From the NCBI RefSeq assembly GCF_000974425.1, contig NZ_CP010429.1:3782001-3846000 (forward strand): a stretch of DNA of 64,000 nt, given 5' to 3'. This document shows positions 18,101-26,492 of the stretch, piece after piece. The number at the start of each line of letters is the position of its first letter. The first letter of the stretch is position 1. The notes beneath the pieces were generated by a model. That model was not told where the DNA came from. It saw only the letters and a program-made list of their open reading frames with translations, and did not search any database. The position numbers and the translations under genes were made by a program. This DNA is from Spirosoma radiotolerans. Its GTDB lineage: Bacteria > Bacteroidota > Bacteroidia > Cytophagales > Spirosomataceae.

Positions 18101-20298
18101 CCACTGGCCGCCGAGTACCATTTCAGATTCTGGCCCGTCGCCGTTAAGGGTTGGGCTGGTGCATTCTGGCAATAGAGTAAAGACGTGGGCGTAGGGACAG
18201 GAGCCGCCGGAAGGGGGTTCACTGTGAAGGTAATCGCCGAGCGGTCGCTTTCGCAGCCGCTTGGGTTCGTCTGGCTGACGTAGTAGGTGGTGGCACCCAC
18301 AGCCGTCGTCGAGAGTGTCGGCGCAACCGTCGAGCCGGTGCCGCCGGTCGAGGTTGTATACCATTTCAGGGTACCGCTAGCCGTCACCGATTGCGTCAGG
18401 GGAGCTGGCACGCTGTTGAGACAGGCGCTGGCGGGCGTTGTGACAGGTGCTGTGGGCTTAGGATAAACCGTCACGCTGATGGGCGCCCGCTCACTCTCAC
18501 AACCAAAGGGATCTTTCTGGCTCACATAGTAGGTAAAGGCTCCGTCCGTCGTCGTTGAGGGGGTTGGCACGACGGTCGAGGCTGTTCCGCCCGTGGCATT
18601 GGTGCCGTACCAACTGAGTGTATTATTCGTCGATGCGGTGGCGCTCAAGGGAGCGGCAACGGTAAACTGACAATAAGCAACGGGCGTAGTAACGGCGGGC
18701 CGGGCAGGCAGCGCATTAATGACGACATTAATAGTTGCTCTTGGTCCTTCACAACCGTTGAGTGTCTGGCTAACGTAATAGTTATTACTGGAACTGGTCG
18801 AGGGAGTCAGCGACGCATATGCCGTTCCGCCACTGGCAACGGTATAATAAGTCAGCGTGGCGCTGGCCACGGGGGTGGCCGTCAAGGGCACCGCTGTCGA
18901 ACTCTGGCAATACGTCAGTGGACTGGCACTCACCGTTGGAGCCGCCGGATAGGCATTCACCGTATAGGTGATCACCGACCGGTCACTCTCACAGCCGTTG
19001 CTATTGATCTGACTTACGTAGTAGGTCGTGGAGCCGATAGTAGTCGTTGGAGGGGCTGGCGCTACCGTTGAGGCCGTTCCCCCACTGGCCGTGGTGTACC
19101 AGCGCAGGTTCGTCCCTGAGGTGACACCTGTGGCCAGTGACACCGGCGTCGTGTTTTGACAGACACCCACCGGCTTTGTGGTAGGAGCCGCCGGTTTGGC
19201 ATTGACCACTACTGTAATGGGAGCGGCCGGACTGCTACAGCCACCAAACGTCTGGCTCACCGAATAAAAAGTCGTACCGGGAGAGGTCGTTGGGGGCGTA
19301 GGGGCCGTGCTGCCCAGGGCGTTGCCCGAGGGACCAAACCAGTTCAAAGTAGCTCCGTTGACGGGCGTCGCTGACAGCGGAGTTGCCGGCTGCCCCTGGC
19401 AATAGGTCACCGGCGTGGTGACGGTGGGAGCCGTCGGGTTGGCTTTGATGGTGACGGTGATGTCAGCCCGGGCGCTTTCACAACCATTGCCATCGGTCTG
19501 ACTCACGTAGTAAGTCGTCGTATTGACAACCGTGGTTTGGGGCGTGGGCGCGATAGTCGTGCCGCTACCGCCGGTCAGAGAGGTATACCATTTCAGATTA
19601 CTACCGGACGTGACCGCCCCGGCTAACGAAGGAGCGGAGCTGTTCTGGCAGTAGGACAGCGAGGAAACAACCGTGGGCTTGGCCGGTAAGGGGTTAATGG
19701 TCACCGCTAGTGTGGCTCTGGGCCCTTCGCAGCCAGCCGCGCTGGTCTGGCTCACATAATAATTGGTCGTTCCCGCCGTGGAGGTAGGGGGCGTTGGCGC
19801 CGTGCTGCTGGCGGTTCCTCCCGTACTGACGCTATACCATTTCAGATTCTGGCCCGTCGCCGTTAAGGGCGGAACGCCCGTTGACCCCAGGCAGTAAGCC
19901 AGATTCGAGACGGTGGGTGCAGCAGGCAGCGCATTGACGGTGAAGGCATTACTGTTGGGACTGTTTATGGGGGTCGGTAAGATGTTGGAGGTCCTGCGGA
20001 TGTAAACGGTGTAGGAACCCGTGGCCCGGTCAGCGGGGATGACTCCGATAACCGACCCATTGTTGCCACTGGTTGTTGCGGTCCCGATTGGGACATTGGT
20101 CGTATTGGGGCCGTTTAGATACAAAACGACGGTACCTGGGTCAGGCAGCGTATAGGAGTAGGTGGCCGTGATGGCTGCCCCGGCACAGACGGGAGTAGGC
20201 GTAACAGAGGTAATCGTAACTTGTTGCGCCAGTGCTGCCTGACAACACAGTATTGACACAATTAATGAACCTATAAATATACGTAAAGATAAATTCAT
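12196..20298 (-). CDS. giant secreted adhesin-like protein, 27 Ig-like repeats, T9SS C-terminal sorting domain
   Basis: A 2700-residue protein. An N-terminal signal peptide (about 1-25, ending AALAQ) is followed by an Ig-like lead domain and then, by my count, 27 tandem repeats of about 80-85 residues up to about residue 2350. Each repeat has a YCQ-type Cys near its start, LNWYT/LKWYS, a Thr/Pro-rich stretch, YYVSQT and NGCE with a second Cys, consistent with one disulfide per Ig-like module (Ig_7/PKD-like). Two non-repeat Ig-like segments precede the final 80 residues, which have the VYPVPTDG and GTYLLYI motifs of a T9SS type A sorting domain. Likely cell-surface adhesion or matrix protein. 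The DNA repeats favour recombination and copy-number change. Confidence 0.9.
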   Translation of the reverse strand: MNLSLRIFIGSLIVSILCCQAALAQQVTITSVTPTPVCAGAAITATYSYTLPDPGTVVLYLNGPNTTNVPIGTATTSGNNGSVIGVIPADRATGSYTVYIRRTSNILPTPINSPNSNAFTVNALPAAPTVSNLAYCLGSTGVPPLTATGQNLKWYSVSTGGTASSTAPTPPTSTAGTTNYYVSQTSAAGCEGPRATLAVTINPLPAKPTVVSSLSYCQNSSAPSLAGAVTSGSNLKWYTSLTGGSGTTIAPTPQTTVVNTTTYYVSQTDGNGCESARADITVTIKANPTAPTVTTPVTYCQGQPATPLSATPVNGATLNWFGPSGNALGSTAPTPPTTSPGTTFYSVSQTFGGCSSPAAPITVVVNAKPAAPTTKPVGVCQNTTPVSLATGVTSGTNLRWYTTASGGTASTVAPAPPTTTIGSTTYYVSQINSNGCESDRSVITYTVNAYPAAPTVSASPLTYCQSSTAVPLTATPVASATLTYYTVASGGTAYASLTPSTSSSNNYYVSQTLNGCEGPRATINVVINALPARPAVTTPVAYCQFTVAAPLSATASTNNTLSWYGTNATGGTASTVVPTPSTTTDGAFTYYVSQKDPFGCESERAPISVTVYPKPTAPVTTPASACLNSVPAPLTQSVTASGTLKWYTTSTGGTGSTVAPTLSTTAVGATTYYVSQTNPSGCESDRSAITFTVNPLPAAPVPTPTSLLYCQNAPAQPLTATGQNLKWYSAASGGTLLGSSVTPSTSLASSITYYVSQTDANGCESPRASVTVTTTSRPVAPTVSAVPVTYCQFATAAPLSATPITGNTLNWYGPAATGGTASATATVPATDPAGTNPYYVSQTDGNGCESSSRASITVIVNPKPTAPTVNSVTLCQNAPTVALATAVTSGTNLKWYTVQNGGTGSAVAPTLSTSAVGSTTYYVSQTSAEGCESDRIAIPVTVKPLPAAPTITQNTQNLCQSSVPTPLTAIATGTLTWYSPNGQITSSVTPSTNAVGPTSYSVTQTVDGCEGPKATLNVVVIPKPVAPTVTSSLTICQAAPTITLSATATSGNTLLWYTNPTGGASSATAPTPPTSDSGTTSYYVTQTDANGCESDRASISFTVKRKPAAPGTAPVSFCSNQVTPLTATFEAGTIPNWYGTNSAGTPKTTPSTPSTAVIGQAVPYYVSQTLNGCESAQAFIDVTIKALPVAPAVSSTPVTYCQDATAAPLSATAASGGSLIWYYTQTGGVASPTAITPQTNSSLPPTTYYYVSQTVNGCEGPRATLAVTINPKPAKPTVTSSFTYCQNTAAPALTATGTGTLKWYSDATTTTTIPTPTPSTATAGPPVTYYVSQTDGNGCESDRASITVTIIATPAAPGVASLSLCQKQSTVPLTATPDNGGTLSWYTSFTGGTGSSLAPTPVTSATGTVTYYVSQRVSGCEGPRASLDVTVKPLPTAPTVDPTPIRYCQSAVATPLSATASTGGTLNWYVLQGGVESSLGQATPTPSTTIAGPITYYVSQSVNGCEGPRATLTVTVSQRLPKPTVVSSLTYCQSTTTTAQPLTATGTGTLKWYSDQNTTTTIPTPTPSIATAGTPVTYYVSQTDANGCESERASITVNIIATPSLPGVSSLSVCQNATAPTLTASFSPGGSLNWYGTNVTGGTASPFPPVPPTNTVGTTSYYVSQSVSGCEGPRTNLDVTIKPLPAAPTVTNSTPAFCQNSVATALSATPSNGGTLNWYTVPIGGVASPSAPIPPTNAVGPIPYYVSQSVIGCEGPQATITVTIKALPAAPTVSASSVTFCQGTAATALTAGVVPGGTLKWYTVPTDGTSSPFAPVPPTATPDIITYYVSQSVNDCESPRVPIVVIIKATPSAPIVGATAPIYCQGGTATALSAVAPDGGALTWYTTPTGGTPSPIPPVPPVNNVGPVTYYVSQNLNGCEGPRVPLTATIQAAPAAPFATPSVAYCQGATAVALTATPTGSNLLNWYTTPTGGSASSAAPVPPTSSAGSTQFYVSQTDAIGCESVRSAVTVKINALPVVPSTVPVTYCQGGPTTALTATLTGGVSLNWYTAAAGGVASPVAPTPVSTNPGSTPYYVSQTDANGCESNRNVVLVTVTPAPVAPVVAAIAPVCQNSPAFAVQAAGQNLKWYTDPTSTVSLGSSVLQSTALPGTYVYYVSQTVNTCEGARAQAQVVVNPLPVAPIVANVTGCQDAVVQPLTASGTALQWYDSNDNQIAAPTPLTKVDLPQTYTYKVTQTLNGCESPKATFTYTVNITPLPTVTPVVAFCQNSLATPLQATGTNLKWTDPTGVVSANAPTPTTLAVTAGSSYSVTQTSALGCESRPAEIKVAVNAQAVAKLEGNASVYLGSPALLTLTLTGAGPYSYTLSDGTSGIAESSATSPVTTKQVSVTPAATTTYTIAAVSNACGVGPSSGAGTVTVKVPTVTTSALSASSVCAGTSFTVPFSSTGEFATGNAFTVEIANTVGDSASRKFIPISNGVVQGPFITTTIPTTIAPGQYYVRVVASNAPYSIRGTLSPTVLTVRPSATAGFTASKQAIYKGESVILVFNLGGDGPWTGTYAAGPEIRAFGTTTSVYSATLTPTVTTTYKLLSVANGCGAGKIEGADTTTVRVDILLAEEDLLSSSVKVYPVPTDGAVTIDIDLPLQSKPAQIRLVSPSGLITEQITTKKRQTVLDINKEPAGTYLLYITVGDRSTVRKILKW

Positions 20299-20620
20299 AA
20301 AAGATTGAGTTGATTTTGCGTGTATGACGCGCTACACCACAGGTTATAGTTGGAGGATTCATGCATAATTATCCCCATTGGGATGAAAAACCAAGCAGTT
20401 TCAAACAGTCGGTAGGGATAATTTGACGGAAACCCCAACCGTGTAAATAGCCGTTTGCCCTGTTTCCACAGGCAGGACTAAAGAACCTACCAAAACAGCC
20501 ATAGCTCACGTTGGGGCTACGCTCAGAAATTACAGGAAACAGCAGAAAAGAAGAACCTGTTGAGCCAGGGCAGCCGTGGTCCTCAAGATAAGATATAGTA
20601 GCTCATGAAAATCCGAACAC
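20299..20620. other. upstream region of the giant adhesin gene
   Basis: A 322-bp spacer upstream of the minus-strand adhesin gene. It should hold that gene's promoter, but no clean TAnnTTTG was found. It contains ACCAAAACAGCCA near 20489, which recurs in the hairpin at 21139-21184, suggesting shared repeat sequence. No gene seen. Confidence 0.4.
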
Positions 20621-20851
20621 TTGTTCTACCTGTTTGATGAAAGTGAAAGAACTATATATCTCAACGTGAAAACACATAGACAACTATTACATAATCGAAT
20701 AGAATGCCTAACTGACATAACCCGCCAACTGTCGAGTGGAATAACCCTTAGTCAGTCAAGAGAAATGGCCGTTCGTCATGCAGATAAGATCAGCGAATGC
20801 CAAAAGCGTCTTGTCGAATTAAAGGCTTATTATACTAGTCTATACGGCTAA
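20621..20851 (+). CDS. small hypothetical protein
   Basis: A 76-codon frame starting with TTG; no in-frame ATG precedes it. The product is charged and mostly helical (REMAVRHADKISECQKRLVELKAYY), with residue spacing like a short coiled coil. No family recognised. The helical pattern and sensible amino acid use argue for a real small protein, but the start codon and lack of a clear ribosome-binding site argue against. Confidence 0.3.
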   Translation: MFYLFDESERTIYLNVKTHRQLLHNRIECLTDITRQLSSGITLSQSREMAVRHADKISECQKRLVELKAYYTSLYG

Positions 20852-21107
20852 AGAGAATTTGAAATAGGATTCTTCGTCAATTCAAATGCTCTGGCTGTCA
20901 AAAACAGAGAGATTGATGGGAGCTATTCAACAGATAGCGGAACCACAAATTAAAAAGTTTATAAAAAGTCTTCATGGCAGAAAAGGTCTAACCGCTAAGT
21001 TTCTAAATCACGATGCAACTAGGCTTGTGGGAAATAGACTGGCTCAATTTTTGTTTACGTTTAAATGATTGAGTAAACTTATTACTTACCTCTTAGGGAG
21101 GTTTCCC

Positions 21108-21184
21108 AAACGCCTGCTTCTTTGGAGTAGGCGTTTCTATACCAAAACAGCCAGAGGTTAGGAAGCCCCTGGCTGTTTTGGTAT
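21108..21184. terminator. two tandem hairpins in intergenic region
   Basis: First hairpin: AAACGCCT (21108-21115) with AGGCGTTT (21129-21136). Second: a perfect 16-bp stem ATACCAAAACAGCCAG (21139-21154) with CTGGCTGTTTTGGTAT (21169-21184), 14-nt loop. Only two bases separate them. They lie between the small frames at 20621-21068 and the convergent NHL/LRR gene, so they probably end transcription from one or both sides. The 60-codon frame at 20886-21068 just upstream is too weak to call. Confidence 0.6.
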
Positions 21185-21332
21185 AAGTTATACGCTAATT
21201 GAATGTCAATAGCCAACAGGTACTTCAATACATTAATAATTGTGGCCAAAGTAAGACACCCACACTAACTCCCCATGGTCGGGTGGATATTAGGTGTGCT
21301 TATGAGCATAGACATGCCAGACATCAGCCCAC

Positions 21333-23879
21333 TTACAAGGCGTTAATGACACGCACGTAGATGTTATTAAGTGGATTACTGTCATATCCATTCGTGGCAT
21401 CGTCGTTGACATTGACCGTCAGGTTGGCTGAACCCACACTGGCCCCTACCCGACTTAGACTCACCCCAATTACCGATATCCCATTGGCGCTGATCTGCTG
21501 GCCGGCTTTACTGACCAGCATCAGTTGTCGGAGATTGCTTGACCGCACTTCCCAGTTGGTATTGTTGACAGAGACCGGATTGGAAGTGCCTCCTGACACA
21601 TTGATGCTGTTCAAGGCCGGATCAAAGCTAAGGCTGTAACCCAGCGGAGCAGTCAGCGTTAAGCCAATCACCCCACTAGTGGCTTTGTTGACAGTCTCTT
21701 CGATTATCATCGTCAGATTTCGGACCGACCCGGGTCCCGAGGCTGTGAAGTTGGCTTGGGGTAAGTTTAGAGTGGGAGACAGGTCTGGCCCTGGGGCACA
21801 AGTACCGTCCGAGCGTGCCGTCAACGTAAAGTAATCCGATTGAACAGCCCCGGGCCGACAGCTGTAGTTGATGTAGACCTGATACGTGCCGCCATCTGCA
21901 GCACTCACACTGGAAAAGCTCAATACCGGACCCGACTCGGCCAGCCGCTGTCCGTCTTTATACCACTGGTAGCTGGCTGCTCCTCGGGCCACGAATGCGA
22001 AGCTGAAGGCGCTACCCACGCAGGCGGTCGCCGAGCTGGGGGCCTGACTGATGACCAGCTCACTGCCGGTGCCATTGCTACAGAAGGCGGCAAAGTCGCC
22101 ACCACCGGGCAGGTTGGTGTTGCCTATAAAGCTGATTTGTGAACGTCCGCACAGCGACGTATAGTTTCCAGGAAAACAACCACTGAGTTGATTGGAATAA
22201 AGTTGCAGGTTCTGAAGCTGAGTAAGATTGCCCAGGCTGGCGGGCAACGAGCCGGTGAGCTCACTCTGATTGAGCAGCAGATTCTGCAATTGGGTGAGTT
22301 GGCCCAGGCTTTGTGGAATGGTACCACCCAGTTGAGTCCGGCTAAGGTTAAGCGTTTGCAGGGCCGTCAGGCTGGAGATAGCTGTAGGAATACCACCGCT
22401 CAGGGTGTTTGCGCCCAACTCAAGGCTTTTAAGAGCCGTTAGGGTTGATAAGCTGGCGGGCAGGGTGCCCGTGAGGTTGTTATTGTTCAGGTTGAGTCCC
22501 GTTACCCGGCCATTACCATCGCAGGTGACCCCGTACCAGCCGCAGGGCGAGCAGCCGCTGAGCCAGCCCGTTTTGCTGGCCCAGGTGGGTCCGCCCGTGC
22601 TGTTGTATAGATCAACCAGAGGCTGGAAGTCCGGACTTTGAGCCGTTACCATCAGGCTGGTCGTAGTGGTGGCTACACTCCCCCCGTTATTCACCGTGAG
22701 GGTGAAACTCTGGCTTCCGGAGCCAGCCGCTACCAGGCTCTGGCTAAAGACGGTGCTGGTAGCCGTACCCTGTTTAGCACTGCCTGCCCCATTGGTGAGC
22801 GTATAGTTATAGACTCCCGATACGTTGCCCACCCTAGCGGTGAAACTAACGGGACTACCCACACACACGGGATTGGGACTAGCTGACAGGCCAGTAAGGG
22901 TGGGCAGCAGGCTAAACCGCTGAACCCGATTATTGGTCGGGTCGACTACATAGATGTTACCCGCTGCGTCCAGCGCCACATCCGGTGGTTGAATGAATTG
23001 ATTAGCCGCGTTGCCTATTCCATTGCCTCCAGCCACAGTCGTGCCAGACGTGGCCCCGGGTGCCCACTTTTGAATGCGGTGGTTCAATTGGTCGGCCACA
23101 TAAATGTTCCCCGCTGGGTCCACCCACACATTCTCAGGATTGGCTAACTGGTTAGCCGCGCTGCCCCGGCCATTGCCTCCGGCCACGATCAAGCCCTGGC
23201 TGGACCCCGGAGTAAACTTCAGAATGCGACTGTTCCCCCCATCGGCCACATAGATATTGCCCGCTGCATCCAAATACAGGCCCAGGGCTTCAATACCGCT
23301 AGCTACAGTCGTGCCACTGCTCGCACCCGGTACCCATTTCTGAACCCTGTAATTTTCGGCATCGGCCACATAGATATTGCCCGCTGCGTCTACAGCCACG
23401 TCGTTTGCAAAATAGAACTGATTGGCCGCAGTGCCCTGTCCATGGCCCCCCGCTACGGTAACGCCCTGGCTGGAACCCGGAGCAAACTTCTGGATGCGGT
23501 AGTTGCCGTAATCAGCCACATAGACATTGCCCGCCGGGTCCACCCACACGCCCTGGGGATAATTAAACTGATTGGGCGCGTCGCCTACCCCATTGCCCCC
23601 GGCCACAGTCGTGCCAGACGTGGCCCCGGGTGCCCACTTTTGAATCCGTTGATTATACGTATCGGTCACATAAAGGTTGCCTGTAGGATCTACGTAGATG
23701 CCTAGTGGGTTAAACAGTTGATTAGGCGCGCTGCCCCGGTCATTCCCCCCAGCCACGGTTGTGCCGTTAGGATTATAGGATTGGGCGGTCGTCGACCTGG
23801 TCAGGCCTAGTAACAGACCCAGCCAGAGCAGCAAGAGATGGATTGGTTGATTATAAAAATAACGTAGAGATGAAATCAT
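21333..23879 (-). CDS. secreted mosaic protein: NHL repeats, Ig-like domains and leucine-rich repeats
   Basis: An 848-residue secreted protein with a signal peptide (hydrophobic LLLLWLGLLLGL, cleavage near residue 33). Residues about 35-325 are six NHL-type beta-propeller repeats (pattern VDPAGNIYVADxxNxRIQKW). About 330-415 is an Ig-like domain (NPVCVGSPVSF). About 417-600 starts with a plant-type LRR cap (SGCSPCGWYGVTC) followed by LRRs of the LxGxIPxSLGxLTxLxxLxL type. About 605-690 is a second Ig-like domain, and the rest is a CARDB/DUF11-like beta domain. No typical T9SS sorting domain is visible at the C-terminus, which ends in VRVINAL. Probably binds external ligands; role unknown. Confidence 0.85.
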   Translation of the reverse strand: MISSLRYFYNQPIHLLLLWLGLLLGLTRSTTAQSYNPNGTTVAGGNDRGSAPNQLFNPLGIYVDPTGNLYVTDTYNQRIQKWAPGATSGTTVAGGNGVGDAPNQFNYPQGVWVDPAGNVYVADYGNYRIQKFAPGSSQGVTVAGGHGQGTAANQFYFANDVAVDAAGNIYVADAENYRVQKWVPGASSGTTVASGIEALGLYLDAAGNIYVADGGNSRILKFTPGSSQGLIVAGGNGRGSAANQLANPENVWVDPAGNIYVADQLNHRIQKWAPGATSGTTVAGGNGIGNAANQFIQPPDVALDAAGNIYVVDPTNNRVQRFSLLPTLTGLSASPNPVCVGSPVSFTARVGNVSGVYNYTLTNGAGSAKQGTATSTVFSQSLVAAGSGSQSFTLTVNNGGSVATTTTSLMVTAQSPDFQPLVDLYNSTGGPTWASKTGWLSGCSPCGWYGVTCDGNGRVTGLNLNNNNLTGTLPASLSTLTALKSLELGANTLSGGIPTAISSLTALQTLNLSRTQLGGTIPQSLGQLTQLQNLLLNQSELTGSLPASLGNLTQLQNLQLYSNQLSGCFPGNYTSLCGRSQISFIGNTNLPGGGDFAAFCSNGTGSELVISQAPSSATACVGSAFSFAFVARGAASYQWYKDGQRLAESGPVLSFSSVSAADGGTYQVYINYSCRPGAVQSDYFTLTARSDGTCAPGPDLSPTLNLPQANFTASGPGSVRNLTMIIEETVNKATSGVIGLTLTAPLGYSLSFDPALNSINVSGGTSNPVSVNNTNWEVRSSNLRQLMLVSKAGQQISANGISVIGVSLSRVGASVGSANLTVNVNDDATNGYDSNPLNNIYVRVINAL

Positions 23880-24233
23880 TACTTTTTGTTTGAGTTAGTA
23901 AGCCGCTAAACCCATTTTGAGCGGCTGTTGGATAAGGATAACGATAGATTAGTAAGGCAATACAGTCCGGATCATTAAGTAGAGCCAATGAATAACAGGC
24001 CTGTTTTGAATCGGTGCCCTAACAGTACCCTACAGTCGAATGGAAATAGCTCGCCGGGACCACTTTGGGTTCGTAGAAGATGTAATTTGGAAATGGCTCT
24101 GTGAAGAAAAGTCGTTGATAAACAAAAGTCTCATGTCTTTATGCATTAGTTAACTTCACGAAAGTAAGGGTGTGACTGTCCACGCCCACTAGCAAAGCGT
24201 GGACAAACGCGTGGACAAAGACATAAGCCACTG
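23880..24233. other. spacer with competing inverted repeats between NHL/LRR gene and TPR-LuxR gene
   Basis: A 354-bp spacer upstream of the minus-strand NHL/LRR gene and downstream of the regulator gene. TGTCCACGC (24177-24185) can pair with GCGTGGACA at either 24197-24205 or 24209-24217, so two alternative stems are possible. It may be the regulator gene's terminator or an attenuator-like element. Nothing coding was seen. Confidence 0.45.
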
Positions 24234-26048
24234 TCAGTCAGGGGTCTTTGGCGTATCCTGCGGTTCGTTCAGCAGATTCAGCAGCGGAGAATCACCCTCT
24301 AGTCCCAGTTTTTTGCGGAGTCGATAGCGAGTTTTACGGATCGATTCGGGTGAGATACCCAGCATCTGGCTCATCTGGCGGGAATCAATCTTGAGTTTAG
24401 ATAGGGCCAGCAGCCGCTCTTCGGCGGGGCTCAGATCAGAAAACTGGGTTTTCAGCTGCCAGAAAAAGCCCGGATACACCCGCTCGAACCGTCGGCGAAA
24501 CTCGTCCCAGTCGTCATTTGTCAACAGGCTGGAGTTAACCAAATTCTGTCGGGTCTCGGCAATTGAATAGGTATTGGGGGCGCGGTCTGCCAGTTGGGCA
24601 GTAATGGTATCAATGAGAGCCTCCTTCTGACTTAGGTTATCCACGAACCTCGCTAAATCTGCCTTGGCCTGGCTCAGTTCCTCCTCCACTAATTGCTTTT
24701 CCAGGCGCATCGATTTTTCCTTTTCAGCCTCAATAACCCGCTCCTGCCGGCGACGGAGTTGGCTGAGGTGGTAGAGCCACAAAATGAGCCCGACCAGCAA
24801 CGTCAGCCCGGCAGACACCAGCCAAAACAGCGTTTGCTGGGCATTTTTTTCGACATCAATCGCGGCTACCTCCGACTGATGCTGCTGAATCATGAGTCGT
24901 TGATTGACCAGCGATAGGCGTTCAGAATTGTAGCGTTTATTAATGCGTTCTTTTAAAACCGCCAAGCTATCCAGGTACCGGTATGCCAGCGGTAAGTTGC
25001 CCACCGCTTTATAGTAAAGCCGGGACAGATCATAGTAGCGGACAGTACCATATTCATCTTGCAAATTGGTAGCAAACTGACGGGTTCGCTGCTGTTGACG
25101 AAACTGGGCCGTTCGTTCCAGATAATAGCGACAGCTGTCCAGGTTACCCAGTTGAAAAAAGACAAAACCGATTTGCAGGGCTGCCTCACTGGGTAATTCC
25201 CGCCTTTGGCCGAATCGGCGGATCAGCCTATAGCTTTGCCGGTATAAGGGCAGGGCCGCCGACCATTTCTTCAGGAATGCATTTTCGCCAGCTAAGTTGA
25301 CGGACACAATACCCACCCACAACGAATCTCCGTAAGAAATAGCCAACTGACGGGCTTTACGAAAATTACGTTCGGCTAACGGAGACCCATCGCTTCCCGT
25401 CTTATTATAATGGAGTAGATTATGGGCCAGTCCCAGTGTATTATAGGTCTGGATGGCCAGGTTTGAATTGAAGGGAGGATAGTGGGCCGATTCATTCAGT
25501 AAACGGATCGTCTTGTCATACTCCCCAAAGTAATAATAATCGAAGGCTAGTTCGTAGAGATACCGGCTGATCTCGGGGATGTTCGGGTAGCCGATTTGCC
25601 GAAACCCGTTGTTGGCCGCCAATAGATGCTCAAATGCTTTGCCATATTCTTCGCTTAGAAAATAATATTGCCCGGCAAAGTGCTGGCAAATGGCGGCAAT
25701 CTGTGGATCATCGTCCTCGGCGGCCCGCTTACTGACAGCCAAAAAGAGAGTAGCTTTCTGAGCATTGCTCAGCGAGGTATTTTTAGCGTAAGTATCTCGT
25801 AAATATCGGCTGTAGCGTGCCAGTTGATCATCGTCGGCTTTGTTTGCCAGTTCATTCACCTCATTTAAAAGCCGAAACGCGTAGGCGCGGTTTTTGGTGA
25901 TGACCACTGAGGTATCAAACTGATTCAGTAGCAAGATTACCCGACGGGTGGGTGTTGCTTTTTCTAATTGGTGAAGGAATGGTGTAGCAGATAAGGCCAG
26001 AGAAAAACATATACCAAAAGCTAATAAACATACAAAACGAGTAGCCAT
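24234..26048 (-). CDS. TPR membrane protein with C-terminal LuxR-type helix-turn-helix
   Basis: A 604-residue protein: signal peptide or N-terminal anchor (about 1-21), helical TPR-type repeats (about 60-380; motifs such as YLYELAFDYYYFGEYDKTIRLL), one membrane segment (about 405-425, FWLVSAGLTLLVGLILWLY), a coiled coil (430-500) and a C-terminal HTH with LSPAEERLLAL and MLGISPESIRKTRYRLRKKL. This layout is common in Bacteroidota one-component regulators that sense the periplasm and bind DNA from the membrane. Its place next to two surface-protein genes in the same orientation suggests it may control them. Targets are inference. Confidence 0.85.
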   Translation of the reverse strand: MATRFVCLLAFGICFSLALSATPFLHQLEKATPTRRVILLLNQFDTSVVITKNRAYAFRLLNEVNELANKADDDQLARYSRYLRDTYAKNTSLSNAQKATLFLAVSKRAAEDDDPQIAAICQHFAGQYYFLSEEYGKAFEHLLAANNGFRQIGYPNIPEISRYLYELAFDYYYFGEYDKTIRLLNESAHYPPFNSNLAIQTYNTLGLAHNLLHYNKTGSDGSPLAERNFRKARQLAISYGDSLWVGIVSVNLAGENAFLKKWSAALPLYRQSYRLIRRFGQRRELPSEAALQIGFVFFQLGNLDSCRYYLERTAQFRQQQRTRQFATNLQDEYGTVRYYDLSRLYYKAVGNLPLAYRYLDSLAVLKERINKRYNSERLSLVNQRLMIQQHQSEVAAIDVEKNAQQTLFWLVSAGLTLLVGLILWLYHLSQLRRRQERVIEAEKEKSMRLEKQLVEEELSQAKADLARFVDNLSQKEALIDTITAQLADRAPNTYSIAETRQNLVNSSLLTNDDWDEFRRRFERVYPGFFWQLKTQFSDLSPAEERLLALSKLKIDSRQMSQMLGISPESIRKTRYRLRKKLGLEGDSPLLNLLNEPQDTPKTPD

Positions 26049-26492
26049 GAGACTGACTTAACTAAATCAGAGTTAATGGAATGAACCAAAAGGCACATAC
26101 TATAGTAAACCGCTGGATAAACTACGAATTATGCTCAATACATACGGTCATTATGCCCAATCCAGCTTTATTAGTCAGGAAAAAAGTCCAGCATCTAACT
26201 GGCTTATGTCAGATTAATTCTCTGAGCAGGATTAGCCAAAGGTGTTGATGTTTCGTGTGTTTTTAGGAGATTGATCCGGAATGAAGTTACCGGCTTAGCG
26301 TGAAGCTGATCCTTTGCAGGCTGTGTCGATGTACCAGATGCACCCGTTAGTGATACCAGTGGATTAGTTGTAGGTAAATTGTAGGCTGAACGGTTTACCA
26401 GATACGCATTGAGGCTAGACTCAGAAGATTTAGCGCCATCAGGGTAGTTAAGGTGAATTGCAGACAAGAAACATTCTGTGCAAATACGTATG
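26049..26492. other. intergenic region upstream of TPR-LuxR gene
   Basis: About 440 bp between the regulator gene start and the tRNA terminator. An 87-codon minus-strand frame (26204-26467) is Ser/Thr/Asn-rich, has no motif or signal and sits without a clear ribosome-binding site; it might be a small gene but I cannot support it. The promoter of the regulator gene should lie near 26050-26150. Nothing else seen. Confidence 0.4.

Noticed and set aside
12196..20298. Regular spacing of similar DNA segments that could be taken for a CRISPR-like or satellite array
   Set aside because: The period is about 250 bp and corresponds to protein Ig-like repeats in one open frame of 2700 codons, so it is a coding repeat.
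20886..21068. 60-codon plus-strand frame
   Set aside because: Short, no recognisable pattern and no clear ribosome-binding site; it could be real but cannot be supported.
26204..26467. 87-codon minus-strand frame upstream of the TPR-LuxR gene
   Set aside because: Low-complexity Ser/Thr/Asn composition, no motif, no signal and no ribosome-binding context; it fills an intergenic region without support.
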